The translations under genes were made by a program, and so were the position numbers. Shown here piece by piece: positions 18,788-27,385 of a stretch of DNA of 64,000 nt. A model generated the notes under the pieces. The model saw nothing but the letters and a program-made list of their open reading frames with translations, did not search any database and was not told the origin of the DNA. Each line of letters opens with the position of its first letter. Within the stretch, counting starts at the first letter, position 1. The stretch is from positions 51,308-115,307 of the forward strand of contig CAMBDW010000003.1 in NCBI GenBank assembly GCA_945865535.1, written 5' to 3'. This stretch comes from Chryseobacterium gleum (GTDB taxonomy: Bacteria; Bacteroidota; Bacteroidia; Flavobacteriales; BACL11).

Positions 18788-19552
18788 ATGGCTGAACAAA
18801 ATAAGAAAGTTAAGACAATTTTAATTGCACAACCCCAGCCAGAAGGAAAATCACCTTATGCAGCCTTGGAAAAAAAGCATAATGTAAAAATTGATTTCAG
18901 GCCATTTATGCATCTAGAAGAAATTACCGCAATGGAGTTTAAAGAGCAGAGAATTTCTATTTTAAATCATGATGCTGTGATTTTTACTTCAAAAAAAGCA
19001 ATGGATCATTATTTTGGCATGATAGAAAAATTAAGGTTGAGAGTGCCTGATTTTACCAAATACTTTTGTGTTTCAGAGGCAATTGAACATTACTTGCAAA
19101 ATTTCATTAATTATCGAAAACGCAAAGTTTTTACTGGAGAACAAACTTTAGCAAGTTTAATTCCTATCATGCAAAAACACAACGAGTCTAAATTCCTTTT
19201 TCCTTGTTCTGATTTACTTAAAAATAAAGAAAATGCAGTATTAGATGAAAGCGGCTTAGAATATACTAAAGCTCAAATGTATAAAATTGCTTGTTCTGAC
19301 TTATCTGATTTATCGGATGTAAAATATGATGTTTTGGTATTCTTCAGTCCAACAGGAATCAAATCATTGTTAGAGAATTTCCCTGAATTTAAGCAAGATG
19401 AAACAAGGTTAGCGGTATTTGGAGCAACAACTATAAAATCAGTGGAAGATAGTGGTTTGAGAGTTGATATTTCAGCCCCAAATAAAAAAGCGCCCTCTAT
19501 GTTAATGGCATTGGATCAATATATAAAAGAAGCGAATAAAAGAAAAAGATAA
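18788..19552 (+). CDS. hemD: Uroporphyrinogen-III synthase family protein
   Basis: HemD cyclises hydroxymethylbilane to uroporphyrinogen III in haem synthesis. The 254-residue protein has the two-domain HemD pattern: DAVIFTSKKAMDHYF in the first domain, and a second domain with FLFPCSDLLKN, DVLVFFSPTGIKSLLENFP and LAVFGATTIKSVEDSGL. HemD families diverge strongly in sequence, and no other haem gene is adjacent. The assignment therefore rests on fold-level motifs and on the DUF4271 neighbour seen in related genomes. Confidence 0.85.
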   Translation: MAEQNKKVKTILIAQPQPEGKSPYAALEKKHNVKIDFRPFMHLEEITAMEFKEQRISILNHDAVIFTSKKAMDHYFGMIEKLRLRVPDFTKYFCVSEAIEHYLQNFINYRKRKVFTGEQTLASLIPIMQKHNESKFLFPCSDLLKNKENAVLDESGLEYTKAQMYKIACSDLSDLSDVKYDVLVFFSPTGIKSLLENFPEFKQDETRLAVFGATTIKSVEDSGLRVDISAPNKKAPSMLMALDQYIKEANKRKR

Positions 19553-19612
19553 ATTCCGTTGCAAATCAATTTTTAAAAAGAGGTTTTAGGATCTTTTTTA
19601 TATTTTTAAAAA

Positions 19613-19987
19613 ATGTTTAAATTCCCTAAAAAACAAAAATTGTGTGGTGAAAAAGTGATTGAAAGATTGTTTGCCAATGGTAAATCTATTTCAGAAAAAC
19701 CATTTAGAGCTATCTGGAATTTTGAAAAAAATAACGACCAAGTTTGTGTAAAGTCGTTAATTGTTGTTTCCAAAAAAAGATTAAAACTAGCAGTAGACAG
19801 AAATGTTGTAAAAAGAAGAATTAAAGAAGCATATCGTCTTCAAAAAAAGCAGTTAGAATGCTTTTTAGAAGGCACTAATCAGCAATTAAATTTAGCAATA
19901 ATTTATCAGCAAGAAGAAATTTTGGATTACAAGACTTTAGAAGAAAAAATAAATTTACTTTTAAGCCGTTTAATTAAGGAGCTATGA
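19613..19987 (+). CDS. rnpA: Ribonuclease P protein component
   Basis: RnpA is the protein subunit of RNase P, which trims tRNA 5' leaders. The 124-residue basic protein has the RNR signature in [14 protein letters not shown] and the opening [20 protein letters not shown]. Length fits. Its stop overlaps the yidD start by 4 nt, the classic rnpA-yidD arrangement; rpmH is not adjacent here. A degenerate -7-like TATTTTTA sits a few bases upstream. Confidence 0.94.
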   Translation: MFKFPKKQKLCGEKVIERLFANGKSISEKPFRAIWNFEKNNDQVCVKSLIVVSKKRLKLAVDRNVVKRRIKEAYRLQKKQLECFLEGTNQQLNLAIIYQQEEILDYKTLEEKINLLLSRLIKEL

Positions 19988-20205
19988 AAGTAATCTTTTC
20001 TTTTATTTTCCGAGCCATAATAATTGTTTATCAAAAAGCGTTTTCACAATTATTACCAGCTAGATGCAGATACACTCCTACTTGTTCCCAATACGGTTTA
20101 GAGGCAATAACAAAATATGGGCCATGGAAAGGAGGAAAATTAACAATAAAAAGAATTTGTAGTTGTCACCCCTGGGGTGGTCATGGGTATGATCCTCTGC
20201 AATAA
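19984..20205 (+). CDS. yidD: Membrane protein insertion efficiency factor YidD
   Basis: YidD is a small membrane-associated protein that assists YidC-dependent membrane protein insertion. The 73-residue sequence has an N-terminal amphipathic or membrane segment and the diagnostic [17 protein letters not shown] and [12 protein letters not shown] motifs. It is coupled to rnpA and followed 9 nt later by the S41 protease. Confidence 0.95.
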   Translation: MKVIFSFIFRAIIIVYQKAFSQLLPARCRYTPTCSQYGLEAITKYGPWKGGKLTIKRICSCHPWGGHGYDPLQ

Positions 20206-20214
20206 ATAAAAAAT

Positions 20215-21891
20215 ATGAAGAAAATTTCTAAAATTTTAATATTAGCTTTTAGTTTAGCTATTATACCAACTATAGCTACTGCTCAAAATAATGCCAGTTC
20301 AGATGCAAAAAATTCTGGGGATAATTATTTTGAAATTGCTAAAAACCTTGACATTTTTACAACTCTATATAAAGAACTCAATACTTTTTATGTGGACGAA
20401 ACTAATCCTGGAGATTTGATGAAAAAAGGTATTGATGAGATGCTAAAATCATTAGATCCTTTTACAAATTATATACCAGAATCTGAAATTGAAGATTTTA
20501 GATTTCAGACTACTGGGCAGTATGGGGGTATTGGAGCAATGATTACTAAAACAGAGGACTATGTTGTTATTTCCGAACCTTATGAAAATTTCCCTGCTCA
20601 AAAAGCAGGACTTATGGCGGGAGATAAAATTTTGGAAATAAATGGAGTTAGCGCCAAAGGCAAAACAACAGAGGAAGTTAGCAAAGTACTAAAAGGTCAG
20701 CCAAATACATCAGTCACAATATTAATTGAGCGTCCACATGTTGCCAAACCATTTGAAGTTAGTTTTGATAGAGAACAGGTTTCAGTTGCGAGCGTCCCAT
20801 ACTCAGAATATATTCAAGAAGGGATTGCATATATACGCCTTAGCTCTTTTACTAAAGATTGTGCAAATGATTTAAAAAATGCCATTATAGAGCTTAAAAA
20901 AGAACAAGATTTAAAAGGATTAATTCTAGATTTAAGAAGCAATCCTGGAGGGCTTTTAAATGAATCCGTGGACATTGTAAATTTATTTGTAGAAAAAGGA
21001 CAAGAGATTGTAAGCACAAAAGGCAAAATAAAATCCTGGGATAAATCTTATGTTGCAAATAACACCCCATTAGATACTAAAGTGCCATTAGTAGTTTTAA
21101 TAAATTCATCATCTGCTTCAGCTTCTGAAATTGTTTCTGGATCTATTCAAGATTTGGATAGGGGAATTGTAATTGGGCAAAGAAGTTATGGCAAGGGATT
21201 AGTACAACAAACCAGGCAATTATCGTATAATTCACAATTAAAATTAACGGTTGCCAAGTATTATATTCCTAGCGGGAGATGCATACAGACCTTAGATTAT
21301 TCTCACAGAAATGAGGACGGAAGCGTTGGTAAAGTTCCGGATTCTTTAATGACGTCATTTAAAACAAAAAACGGCAGAGAAGTAAAAGATGGTGGCGGAA
21401 TTTTACCAGATATTGTAACAGATCCTGGAAAATATGGGATGATAATTGCATCTTTATTAACGGAGCGATTATTTTTTGATTACGCTACTGATTTTCGCTT
21501 TGCACACGATTCAATTTCTAATAACTTTATTTTTTCTGATTCAGATTTTCTAAATTTCACAACATATCTTACGGATAAAAAATATACTTATAAAACGGAA
21601 ACAGAAACAGCATTAGAAGAATTAAAAAAGGAAGCTGAAGATGAGGAATATTTTTCTGCTTTATCTAAAGAATATGATGTTTTGGTTGCAAAAATGCAAG
21701 AGAATAAAGATGACGATTTACAAAAAAGCAAAGATGACATTAAAGAAATCTTAACGGGCGAAATTATGAGCCGGTATTATTATCAAAATGGGAGAATCAA
21801 ATCTGGATTAAATTTTGATATTGAAGTTAAAAAGGCAATTGAGATATTGCAAGATAAAGAAACATATGCTAGAATTTTAGGTAATGAATAA
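20215..21891 (+). CDS. S41 family C-terminal processing protease (CtpA/Prc type)
   Basis: The 558-residue exported serine protease has a signal peptide ending TIATAQ and an N-terminal helical segment. A PDZ domain spans about residues 95-185 (QYGGIGAMITKTED, AGLMAGDKILEINGV). The S41 catalytic core has the Ser in SSSASASEIVSG and the Lys in RSYGKGLVQQ. A C-terminal extension rich in Glu and Lys follows, as in Bacteroidota homologues. It acts in the periplasm on protein C-termini. The O-antigen ligase-like gene overlaps its end by 8 nt. Confidence 0.93.
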   Translation: MKKISKILILAFSLAIIPTIATAQNNASSDAKNSGDNYFEIAKNLDIFTTLYKELNTFYVDETNPGDLMKKGIDEMLKSLDPFTNYIPESEIEDFRFQTTGQYGGIGAMITKTEDYVVISEPYENFPAQKAGLMAGDKILEINGVSAKGKTTEEVSKVLKGQPNTSVTILIERPHVAKPFEVSFDREQVSVASVPYSEYIQEGIAYIRLSSFTKDCANDLKNAIIELKKEQDLKGLILDLRSNPGGLLNESVDIVNLFVEKGQEIVSTKGKIKSWDKSYVANNTPLDTKVPLVVLINSSSASASEIVSGSIQDLDRGIVIGQRSYGKGLVQQTRQLSYNSQLKLTVAKYYIPSGRCIQTLDYSHRNEDGSVGKVPDSLMTSFKTKNGREVKDGGGILPDIVTDPGKYGMIIASLLTERLFFDYATDFRFAHDSISNNFIFSDSDFLNFTTYLTDKKYTYKTETETALEELKKEAEDEEYFSALSKEYDVLVAKMQENKDDDLQKSKDDIKEILTGEIMSRYYYQNGRIKSGLNFDIEVKKAIEILQDKETYARILGNE

Positions 21892-23068
21892 ATTAACAAC
21901 TCAGCTTCAACAATACTTATTTATTTCATTAGGAGTTTTTATCCCTACTTCAATTGCAATCTCAAATTTGATTATTGGGCTACTTTCACTTTGTTGGATT
22001 TTAGAGGGGAACTTTAAAGCTAAATTTCAGCTTATTAAAGATTCACATTGGATACTTTCAATTTTTGCATTAATCTTTTTATATGGGCTTGGGATGTTAT
22101 GGGGAGATAATCATTTAAATGCAGAGTGGCAATTTCAGAGATTAGCACTATTGCTTGCATTCCCAATCTTAGCTACAATTAAAATTGATCAGAAAACCAT
22201 AAAATATGGGGCTACAGCTTTTTTAATTATAACTTTTATTTCAGCATCATTAGCAATATTGATAAATAATAATCTAATTAGTCCACTAGCGGAGTATATC
22301 TCTTTTATCAAGGATGATTCGCAAGTCTCCGCATTTATTAAATACAATTATCATAATGTATTACTTGCTTTTTCATTTACCTTATGCATGTATTTAATAA
22401 TTGAAAATAAAACAAAATATAAAAATATTCTAATACTATTTATATTAGTATATGCCCTGAGTATCTTTACAGAAATAGGAAGAGCGGGTCAGGTAATTTT
22501 TAATTTGTCAGCTATTTTTTACATTTGTTATTATAATTATAGTAGGAAATATATTTTAAGGTCACTAGCGTTTTTTATATTTCTATTCGCTTTTCAGTTT
22601 GTAGTATATAAAACAACAACAGTTTATAAAAGTCGATTTGATGTAGTTTCAAATATTATTAAAAGCAATGGTGGAGAAGGGGATGTGAAAGACATACGCT
22701 ATGTTTTTATACGAGAATCTTTAAATAAGATATTTGAAAAACCATTTTTAGGACATGGTACTGGTAGCTTTGGAACAATTTTTAAAAATGGTATTGATAG
22801 TGGGCATTATTTTGACAAGCACACCACTCCACACAATCAATATCTTTATGTGTGGTTTGAACTTGGAATTCTTGGGCTATTTGTACTACTAATGATTTTT
22901 TATCTTCAAATAGGGGAATTGTTTAAAAAACAGGATGGGATTCATAGAACGCTACTCCCTTTATCATTTATGTGTTTGATGATTGTCGACTCTTACTTTT
23001 TTATTTTCATACTTACAATTGCATATATTTATTTATATACAATTTACAGTCGTTACGAATCCGAATAA
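21884..23068 (+). CDS. O-antigen ligase family membrane protein (WaaL-like)
   Basis: The 394-residue protein has about ten to eleven hydrophobic helices and, late in the sequence, a long loop carrying GHGTGSF and HTTPHNQYLYVWFELGILGL. The last is the signature of O-antigen ligase/polymerase proteins, which join polysaccharide to lipid A or another carrier at the outer face of the inner membrane. The glycan substrate cannot be inferred, and no glycosyltransferase genes are adjacent. It overlaps the upstream protease by 8 nt and the convergent alr by 16 nt. Confidence 0.85.
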   Translation: MNKLTTQLQQYLFISLGVFIPTSIAISNLIIGLLSLCWILEGNFKAKFQLIKDSHWILSIFALIFLYGLGMLWGDNHLNAEWQFQRLALLLAFPILATIKIDQKTIKYGATAFLIITFISASLAILINNNLISPLAEYISFIKDDSQVSAFIKYNYHNVLLAFSFTLCMYLIIENKTKYKNILILFILVYALSIFTEIGRAGQVIFNLSAIFYICYYNYSRKYILRSLAFFIFLFAFQFVVYKTTTVYKSRFDVVSNIIKSNGGEGDVKDIRYVFIRESLNKIFEKPFLGHGTGSFGTIFKNGIDSGHYFDKHTTPHNQYLYVWFELGILGLFVLLMIFYLQIGELFKKQDGIHRTLLPLSFMCLMIVDSYFFIFILTIAYIYLYTIYSRYESE

Positions 23069-24135
23069 ACCCTCTTAATTCTCCTGTTTAAAGTTGAGTA
23101 TATTTCATAAGGAATAGTATTTATTTTTTTTACAATTTCAGATACAGTTAGTTGATCTCCAAAGATTTCTACTAAATCTCCTTCATTTGCTTTACATTTT
23201 GTAATATCAATGGCAAAACTATCCATACTAATTTTTCCAATAATAGGACACTTATAATTATTAATAAAAACACTTCCAATAGCATTACTAAGCTGTCTGT
23301 TCATCCCATCAGCATAACCAACAGGGATTATGCCAATTTTCATTTTGTCTTTCGCAATAAAAGAAGTCCCGTATCCAACCGAATCCCCTCTTTCTAAATC
23401 TCTAATTTGAGTAATAACACTAGTAAGAGAACTAATTTGTTTTAAATTTACATCAGTAGTAGAGCCGTATAGCCCAATTCCTAAGCGAACGCTATCCATT
23501 TGATAATCGGTAAAATTTAACACCCCATGAGAGTTTAGTAAATGTTTGTCTATCTTTCTGCCTAAAAGGAGTTCAAATTTCTGCGAAATTGATTTGAAAT
23601 TTTCAATTTGGGTTATTGTAAAATCATCTTTATTTTTATCTTCAGATGCTGCTAAATGGGAACAGATAGAGTCTAAATTTAAATGAGTATTAAGTTGTAT
23701 TTTTGAGATAATAGATTCAACTTCATTTGGATTAAATCCATAACGATTCATTCCTGTATTAAACTTAATATGAACACCTACTTCATTTTTATTCGAGCAA
23801 TACAAATCCAATAGCTTATGGTTGTATAAAACAACATCTAGCTTATATTTAATAATTTTGGCATAGCTTTTTATTCCTGGGTTTGCAACCATAATTTTTG
23901 TTTTGATCCCAGATTTTCTAAGAATTAACCCCTCTTCAAAATCACTAACCCAAAGCGCATAAACTCCAATTTGCTCCAATTTTTTGGATATTTTTACATC
24001 TCCATGTCCGTAAGCAAAAGCCTTAACTACTCCAATAATTTTAGTTTTAGGATTTAACTTAGCTTTTAAATAATTAAAATTTTGCTCTAATTTATTTAAA
24101 TCAATATGCAATATGGTTTCGTTTGCAGCGCTCAT
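23053..24135 (-). CDS. alr: Alanine racemase
   Basis: Alr makes D-alanine for peptidoglycan with a PLP cofactor. The 360-residue protein has the PLP lysine in VVKAFAYGHG, HIKFNTGMNRYGF, the loop DSVRLGIGLYG and the C-terminal catalytic domain with VSVGYGTSF-like and GKISMDSFAIDI segments. It is a stand-alone racemase, not the MurF fusion common in Bacteroidota. Its ATG coincides with the end of tdk, so the two are coupled. Confidence 0.92.
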   Translation of the reverse strand: MSAANETILHIDLNKLEQNFNYLKAKLNPKTKIIGVVKAFAYGHGDVKISKKLEQIGVYALWVSDFEEGLILRKSGIKTKIMVANPGIKSYAKIIKYKLDVVLYNHKLLDLYCSNKNEVGVHIKFNTGMNRYGFNPNEVESIISKIQLNTHLNLDSICSHLAASEDKNKDDFTITQIENFKSISQKFELLLGRKIDKHLLNSHGVLNFTDYQMDSVRLGIGLYGSTTDVNLKQISSLTSVITQIRDLERGDSVGYGTSFIAKDKMKIGIIPVGYADGMNRQLSNAIGSVFINNYKCPIIGKISMDSFAIDITKCKANEGDLVEIFGDQLTVSEIVKKINTIPYEIYSTLNRRIKRVYSDS

Positions 24136-24707
24136 TAAATAGTATTACTAAAGCATTGTCTACAAAGTGGTTTATATTCATTTTGTTGCCCTAATTGAAC
24201 CAGCTCTTGATTTTTTGTAAGTCTAAAAGAATGATTTGCAATTTCACCACAGTCAATACAAATGGCATGAACTTTGGTAATGTGCTCTGCAATTGCTAAA
24301 AGTTGTGGCATTACACCAAATGGTTTGCCTAAGAAATCCATATCTAGCCCAGCAATAATTACTCTTTTTCCTTGATTAGCGAGCGTATTGCAAACAGCAA
24401 TAAGATCATCATTAAAAAATTGAGCTTCATCAATTGCTACAACCTTTGCGTTATTAACTAAAGTTAATATTTCAAATGGGGAGTTGACTGGAGTTGAGAT
24501 AATGGTATTTGAGTCATGAGAAACCACTTTTTCATTATCATACCTAACGTCTATTTGGGGTTTAAAAACAGCTATTTTAAGTTTGGCAAATTCTGCCCTT
24601 TTCAATCTTCTGAGTAATTCTTCAGTTTTGCCAGAGAACATAGATCCGCAAATTACTTCAATACTGCCTTTTTGCATGGGATGATCTATTTGCGATTCTA
24701 AAAACAT
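24135..24707 (-). CDS. tdk: Thymidine kinase (type II)
   Basis: Tdk phosphorylates thymidine in the salvage pathway. The 190-residue protein has the P-loop GSMFSGKT at 21-28, the Walker B-like DEAQFF, a lasso-domain zinc site with CIDCG and CRQC, and GLDMDFLGKPFG. Length is typical. alr follows without a gap. A TACTTTTG promoter element lies 31 nt upstream. Confidence 0.96.
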   Translation of the reverse strand: MFLESQIDHPMQKGSIEVICGSMFSGKTEELLRRLKRAEFAKLKIAVFKPQIDVRYDNEKVVSHDSNTIISTPVNSPFEILTLVNNAKVVAIDEAQFFNDDLIAVCNTLANQGKRVIIAGLDMDFLGKPFGVMPQLLAIAEHITKVHAICIDCGEIANHSFRLTKNQELVQLGQQNEYKPLCRQCFSNTI

Positions 24708-24738
24708 TAGGTCGGATTTCTTTTGTTAAGTTTGCTAA

Positions 24739-24746
24739 CAAAAGTA
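24739..24746 (-). promoter_or_regulatory. -7 promoter element for tdk-alr (TACTTTTG)
   Basis: TAnnTTTG match on the minus strand, 31 nt before the tdk ATG, in the 60-nt divergent gap with the DUF2279 gene. Confidence 0.45.
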
Positions 24747-24767
24747 TAAAAAGCAATTTCAATAGTT

Positions 24768-25655
24768 ATGAAATTTAAAAGTTTGTTTTTTCTTGTGATT
24801 TTCTTTGTCTTATCTCAAAATATCTTTGGGCAGAGCGATAGTTTAAAATTAAATAAAAAGCGGGTTTTTATAGTTGGAAGTAGTCTTGCTGGAGCACTTG
24901 GAGGCTCTTATTTGTATGTCCAAAATTCTTGGTGGTCGGAAAAACAAGAACCATTTCACTTTGATGATGGAGCTGATTTAACCTATGCTTTAAATGTAGA
25001 TAAAGTGGGGCATTTTATGGGAGGTTTAGAAGCAGCTGATGTTTTTTCGTCCTCAATGAAATGGGCAGGAATGCAAGAAGAACAAGCGCTTTGGTATGGA
25101 GCTGCATTTGGCTCTGGTTTACAGCTGGCTATTGAAATGAAAGATGCCTATGCTCCATATTGGGGATTTAGTAAATGGGATTTAGCATTAGGCTCTGCAG
25201 GATCATTATTTCCGGTTGCTCAGTATTATAATGATGATTTAAAAGCTATCAATTTTAAATTTTCATATTATAAACAGTCGGACATTTATTGGGAATTAGA
25301 CAGAAAGAGAGGAAAAGAACCCAATAAGTATGCCTGGCAAGATGATTATCCTAATCAAACATACTGGCTAAGCGTTGATGTAAATCACTTTACAAAAACT
25401 TGCTGTTGGCCTGATTGGCTCAATCTTGCAATTGGCTTTGGCCTAGATGACACTCAGTATTTAAATGAGAATAACACAAAAATGGGAGGAAATAATGAAT
25501 GGTATATTGCTTTGGATTATGATATTCCTAAAATGTTAAAAAAGTGGAACTCTCCAACAGGCAAAAAGGTAAAACATTGGCTGAATTACATTCATTTGCC
25601 AGCTCCAACAATAAGGATCTCTCCAAAATTAGAATTTTACCCACTATTTCTCTAA
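24768..25655 (+). CDS. DUF2279 (YfiM-like) exported protein
   Basis: The 295-residue protein has a signal peptide (ending NIFGQ). The DUF2279 core follows with FDDGADLTYALNVDKVGHFMGG, then GAAFGSGLQLAIEMKDAYAPYWGFSKWDLALGSAGS, which resembles a membrane-embedded or outer-membrane-associated region. The family occurs across Bacteroidota and its function is not established. The stop codon TAA is part of the -7 element of the downstream rsmI gene. Confidence 0.8.
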   Translation: MKFKSLFFLVIFFVLSQNIFGQSDSLKLNKKRVFIVGSSLAGALGGSYLYVQNSWWSEKQEPFHFDDGADLTYALNVDKVGHFMGGLEAADVFSSSMKWAGMQEEQALWYGAAFGSGLQLAIEMKDAYAPYWGFSKWDLALGSAGSLFPVAQYYNDDLKAINFKFSYYKQSDIYWELDRKRGKEPNKYAWQDDYPNQTYWLSVDVNHFTKTCCWPDWLNLAIGFGLDDTQYLNENNTKMGGNNEWYIALDYDIPKMLKKWNSPTGKKVKHWLNYIHLPAPTIRISPKLEFYPLFL

Positions 25656-25660
25656 TTTTG
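25653..25660 (+). promoter_or_regulatory. -7 promoter element for rsmI (TAATTTTG)
   Basis: TAnnTTTG match that begins with the TAA stop of the preceding gene and ends 4 nt before the rsmI ATG. Confidence 0.45.
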
Positions 25661-25664
25661 TAAG

Positions 25665-26336
25665 ATGTCAAAACTGTATATTATACCTACTCCGATTGGG
25701 AATTTAGAGGATATCACTTTAAGAGCAATTCGTTTGCTTAAAGAGGTAAATTTAGTGTTGGCTGAGGATACCAGAACCTCAAACAAGTTATTTGCTAAAT
25801 ATAATATAGAAACCCCATTAGCTTCTTTTCACATGCATAATGAGCATGAAGTTTTGTCAAAATATATTGCCAGATTAAAAGAAGGAGAATGTTTCGCATT
25901 AATTTCTGATGCAGGAACTCCAGCTATTTCTGATCCTGGATTTTTACTGGTTCGTGAATGTGTTAAAGAAGGTATTGAAGTTGATTGTTTGCCTGGAGCA
26001 ACTGCTTTTGTGCCAGCTTTAGTTAATTCTGGCTTGCCAAATGATAAGTTTGTTTTTGAGGGATTTTTACCTGTAAAAAAAGGAAGGCAAACACGTTTGA
26101 AAATTCTATCAGATGAGGCAAGAACAATGGTTTTTTACGAATCTCCTCATAGGCTTGTAAAAACATTACAGCAATTTGTTGAATATTTTGGAGCTGATAG
26201 AAAAGTATCTGTTTCAAGAGAAATTAGTAAAATGTTTGAAGAAACAATAAGAGGCGCTAGTGCTGAGGTAGTATTGCATTTTGAACATAAAAAACCAAAG
26301 GGGGAATTTGTAATTGTAGTGGAGGGAAAGAAATGA
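25665..26336 (+). CDS. rsmI: 16S rRNA 2'-O-methyltransferase RsmI
   Basis: RsmI methylates the 2'-OH of C1402 in 16S rRNA. The 223-residue protein begins LYIIPTPIGNLEDITLRA and has AEDTRTSNKLF, SDAGTPAISDPGFLLV, GLPNDKFVFEGFLP and FYESPHRL, all diagnostic of this tetrapyrrole-methylase-fold family. It lacks the extra C-terminal domain of longer homologues, as is usual for the phylum. It overlaps the DAHP synthase gene by 4 nt. Confidence 0.95.
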   Translation: MSKLYIIPTPIGNLEDITLRAIRLLKEVNLVLAEDTRTSNKLFAKYNIETPLASFHMHNEHEVLSKYIARLKEGECFALISDAGTPAISDPGFLLVRECVKEGIEVDCLPGATAFVPALVNSGLPNDKFVFEGFLPVKKGRQTRLKILSDEARTMVFYESPHRLVKTLQQFVEYFGADRKVSVSREISKMFEETIRGASAEVVLHFEHKKPKGEFVIVVEGKK

Positions 26337-27385
26337 AGATAGAAAAATTTATAGCTAAAAAGCCATATATTATTGCAGGTCCTTGTAGCGCTGAATCAGA
26401 AGCTCAAATTTTGAAAATTGCAAATGAAATTAAACCAATTGTTGATGTATTTAGAGCTGGCGTTTGGAAACCAAGAACAAGTCCAGATTCATTCGAAGGA
26501 GTTGGAGAAAATGCCCTTAAATGGCTGCAAAAAGTACAATCTGAAACGGGATTAAAAGTTATCACTGAAGTTGCAACTGCAAAGCATGTGGAACTTTGTT
26601 TAGAATCAGGTATTGATATGCTTTGGATAGGAGCTCGAACCACAGTAAATCCCTTTTATGTACAAGAAATTGCGGAGGCTCTTAAAGGAGTTGATATTCC
26701 TGTATTTGTTAAAAATCCAATTCATCCAGAAATAGGATTATGGGTTGGTGCATTGGAGCGATTAAATAAGGCTGGAGTTCATAAATTATCGGCTATTCAC
26801 AGAGGTTTTTATAATTATAAAGAATCTGCTTTTAGAAACGACCCTAAGTGGGAAATGCCTATAAAATTAAGAGAAGAGGTTCGTGATTTACCCATTATTT
26901 GTGATCCGTCTCACATAGCCGGAAAGGCGTCACTAATTGAGGATGTTTCACAAACTGCAATGGATATTAATTTGAATGGCTTAATGATAGAGACACACAA
27001 CAATCCAACAGGTGCTTTAAGCGATTCTAGACAACAAATTACTCCTCAAGACCTCAAACGAATCTTAAATAATTTAATTCTTAGAGACACTAAATTAAGA
27101 GATGAGGCTTTCAAAGATGAGCTGTTAGAATTTAGAAATCAGATCGATTTGTTAGATCATCAAATTATAGAATTGCTAAATGACAGGAAAAAAATTGTTG
27201 AAACAATTGCTCATTTCAAAAATCAAAATAAGCTCACTATTTTTCAGATTGAAAGATGGTTTGAGATTATTCAAAGCAGAAAATCAATTGCAAATAATTT
27301 AAAATTAGACAATCAAATGGTTGCAGAAATTTTTGAACTTATTCATAAGTATTCTATACTTACCCAAACAAAAATTATGAGATAA
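26333..27385 (+). CDS. Bifunctional 3-deoxy-7-phosphoheptulonate synthase / chorismate mutase
   Basis: This fusion covers two steps of aromatic amino-acid synthesis: DAHP formation (first step of the shikimate pathway) and chorismate to prephenate. The N-terminal 265 or so residues match the type I-beta/KDO8P-like DAHP synthase (AGPCSAESEAQ, RAGVWKPRTSPDSFEGVG, KNPIHPEIGLWVGALERL, ICDPSHIAGK). The C-terminal 85 or so residues are an AroQ chorismate mutase (FRNQIDLLDHQIIELLNDRKKIV). Fusion allows feedback control through the mutase domain in related enzymes. It overlaps rsmI by 4 nt and recJ by 1 nt. Confidence 0.94.
   Translation: MKIEKFIAKKPYIIAGPCSAESEAQILKIANEIKPIVDVFRAGVWKPRTSPDSFEGVGENALKWLQKVQSETGLKVITEVATAKHVELCLESGIDMLWIGARTTVNPFYVQEIAEALKGVDIPVFVKNPIHPEIGLWVGALERLNKAGVHKLSAIHRGFYNYKESAFRNDPKWEMPIKLREEVRDLPIICDPSHIAGKASLIEDVSQTAMDINLNGLMIETHNNPTGALSDSRQQITPQDLKRILNNLILRDTKLRDEAFKDELLEFRNQIDLLDHQIIELLNDRKKIVETIAHFKNQNKLTIFQIERWFEIIQSRKSIANNLKLDNQMVAEIFELIHKYSILTQTKIMR

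Noticed and set aside
21884..23068. Polysaccharide biosynthesis cluster around the O-antigen ligase-like gene
   Set aside because: Neighbours are a protease and alanine racemase; no glycosyltransferases or sugar nucleotide genes are adjacent.
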